Positions 40,702 to 40,702 of a stretch of DNA of 40,702 nt are shown here, in pieces. The notes below the pieces were generated by a model. It did no database searches and had not been told where the DNA came from. It saw only the letters and a program-made list of their open reading frames with translations. A program made the position numbers and the translations under genes. The stretch is from DAONFI01 sp035403485 (GTDB lineage: Bacteria; Planctomycetota; Phycisphaerae; SM23-33), in contig CAZIAZ010000027.1 in NCBI GenBank assembly GCA_964536835.1, positions 1 through 40,702 on the forward strand, written 5' to 3'. Positions within the stretch are counted from its first letter, which is position 1, and the number at the start of each line of letters is the position of its first letter.

Positions 40702-40702
40702 C

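Noticed and set aside
1..40702. CRISPR arrays, tRNA or rRNA genes, prophage or defence islands
   Set aside because: No regular spacer repeats, no tRNA T-arm consensus in gaps and no phage or defence gene sets were seen on reading both strands.

Overview
The window looks like chromosomal DNA from a Planctomycetota-type bacterium, most likely near Phycisphaerae/Sedimentisphaerales. This is an inference, not a database match. It rests on a secreted DUF1570-type zinc peptidase, a protein with a PEP-CTERM-like tail, a tiny lysine/alanine histone-H1-like protein, many lipoproteins of unknown role and a sigma54 response regulator. No rRNA, tRNA or CRISPR array was found. Both ends cut genes: a GH38 alpha-mannosidase on the left and the ATPase YchF on the right.

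Layout. (1) 1-9000, visibly AT-richer: a sugar-use island. A GH38 alpha-mannosidase (+) faces a leftward cluster: GntR/LacI-type regulator, SDR dehydrogenase, a putative glycosidase, a UlaG-like metallo-hydrolase and an enolase-superfamily sugar-acid dehydratase. Together these could release a sugar, oxidise it to a lactone, open the lactone and dehydrate the acid. Between the convergent ends lie phased A-tracts. (2) 9000-14000, leftward: a 184-bp palindromic MITE-like element, a DUF1570 peptidase, two tandem paralogous envelope proteins, a DUF2752 membrane protein, a Xer recombinase and a small cysteine-containing protein. (3) 14000-20000, rightward: a repetitive PEP-CTERM-like surface protein with a strong terminator, RecN, a CorC/HlyC-type CBS membrane protein, a membrane-anchored unknown and a K+ channel. 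(4) 20100-24500: an orphan CheB, a cysteine desulfurase, a polyprenol-type glycosyltransferase, a lipoprotein alpha/beta hydrolase and a second MITE-like element of 161 bp. (5) 24535-28774: a tightly overlapping operon of flavin reductase, glutamate racemase MurI, a HEAT-repeat lipoprotein, a zinc alcohol dehydrogenase and PgeF, with two peptidoglycan-linked enzymes. (6) 28897-34129: an NtrC-family regulator, a twin-DUF3592 membrane protein and MutL. (7) 34190-36429, leftward: an M20 peptidase and a second lipoprotein hydrolase paralogous to the first. (8) 36430-38794: the 48-residue histone-like gene with its own promoter, leader stem and terminator, then a TsaC/YrdC domain fused to a YwlE-like low-molecular-weight phosphatase, and RpiB. 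(9) 38826-40702, leftward: YchF and DNA polymerase IV (DinB), overlapping.

Most distinctive: the TsaC-phosphatase fusion with the arginine-phosphatase-type Thr in its P-loop; the 48-residue histone-like gene as a complete transcription unit; two unrelated palindromic elements with possible relics elsewhere; the self-contained oxidative sugar cluster; and the periodic W-L-N-N surface protein. I did not see an obvious new defence or mobile system.
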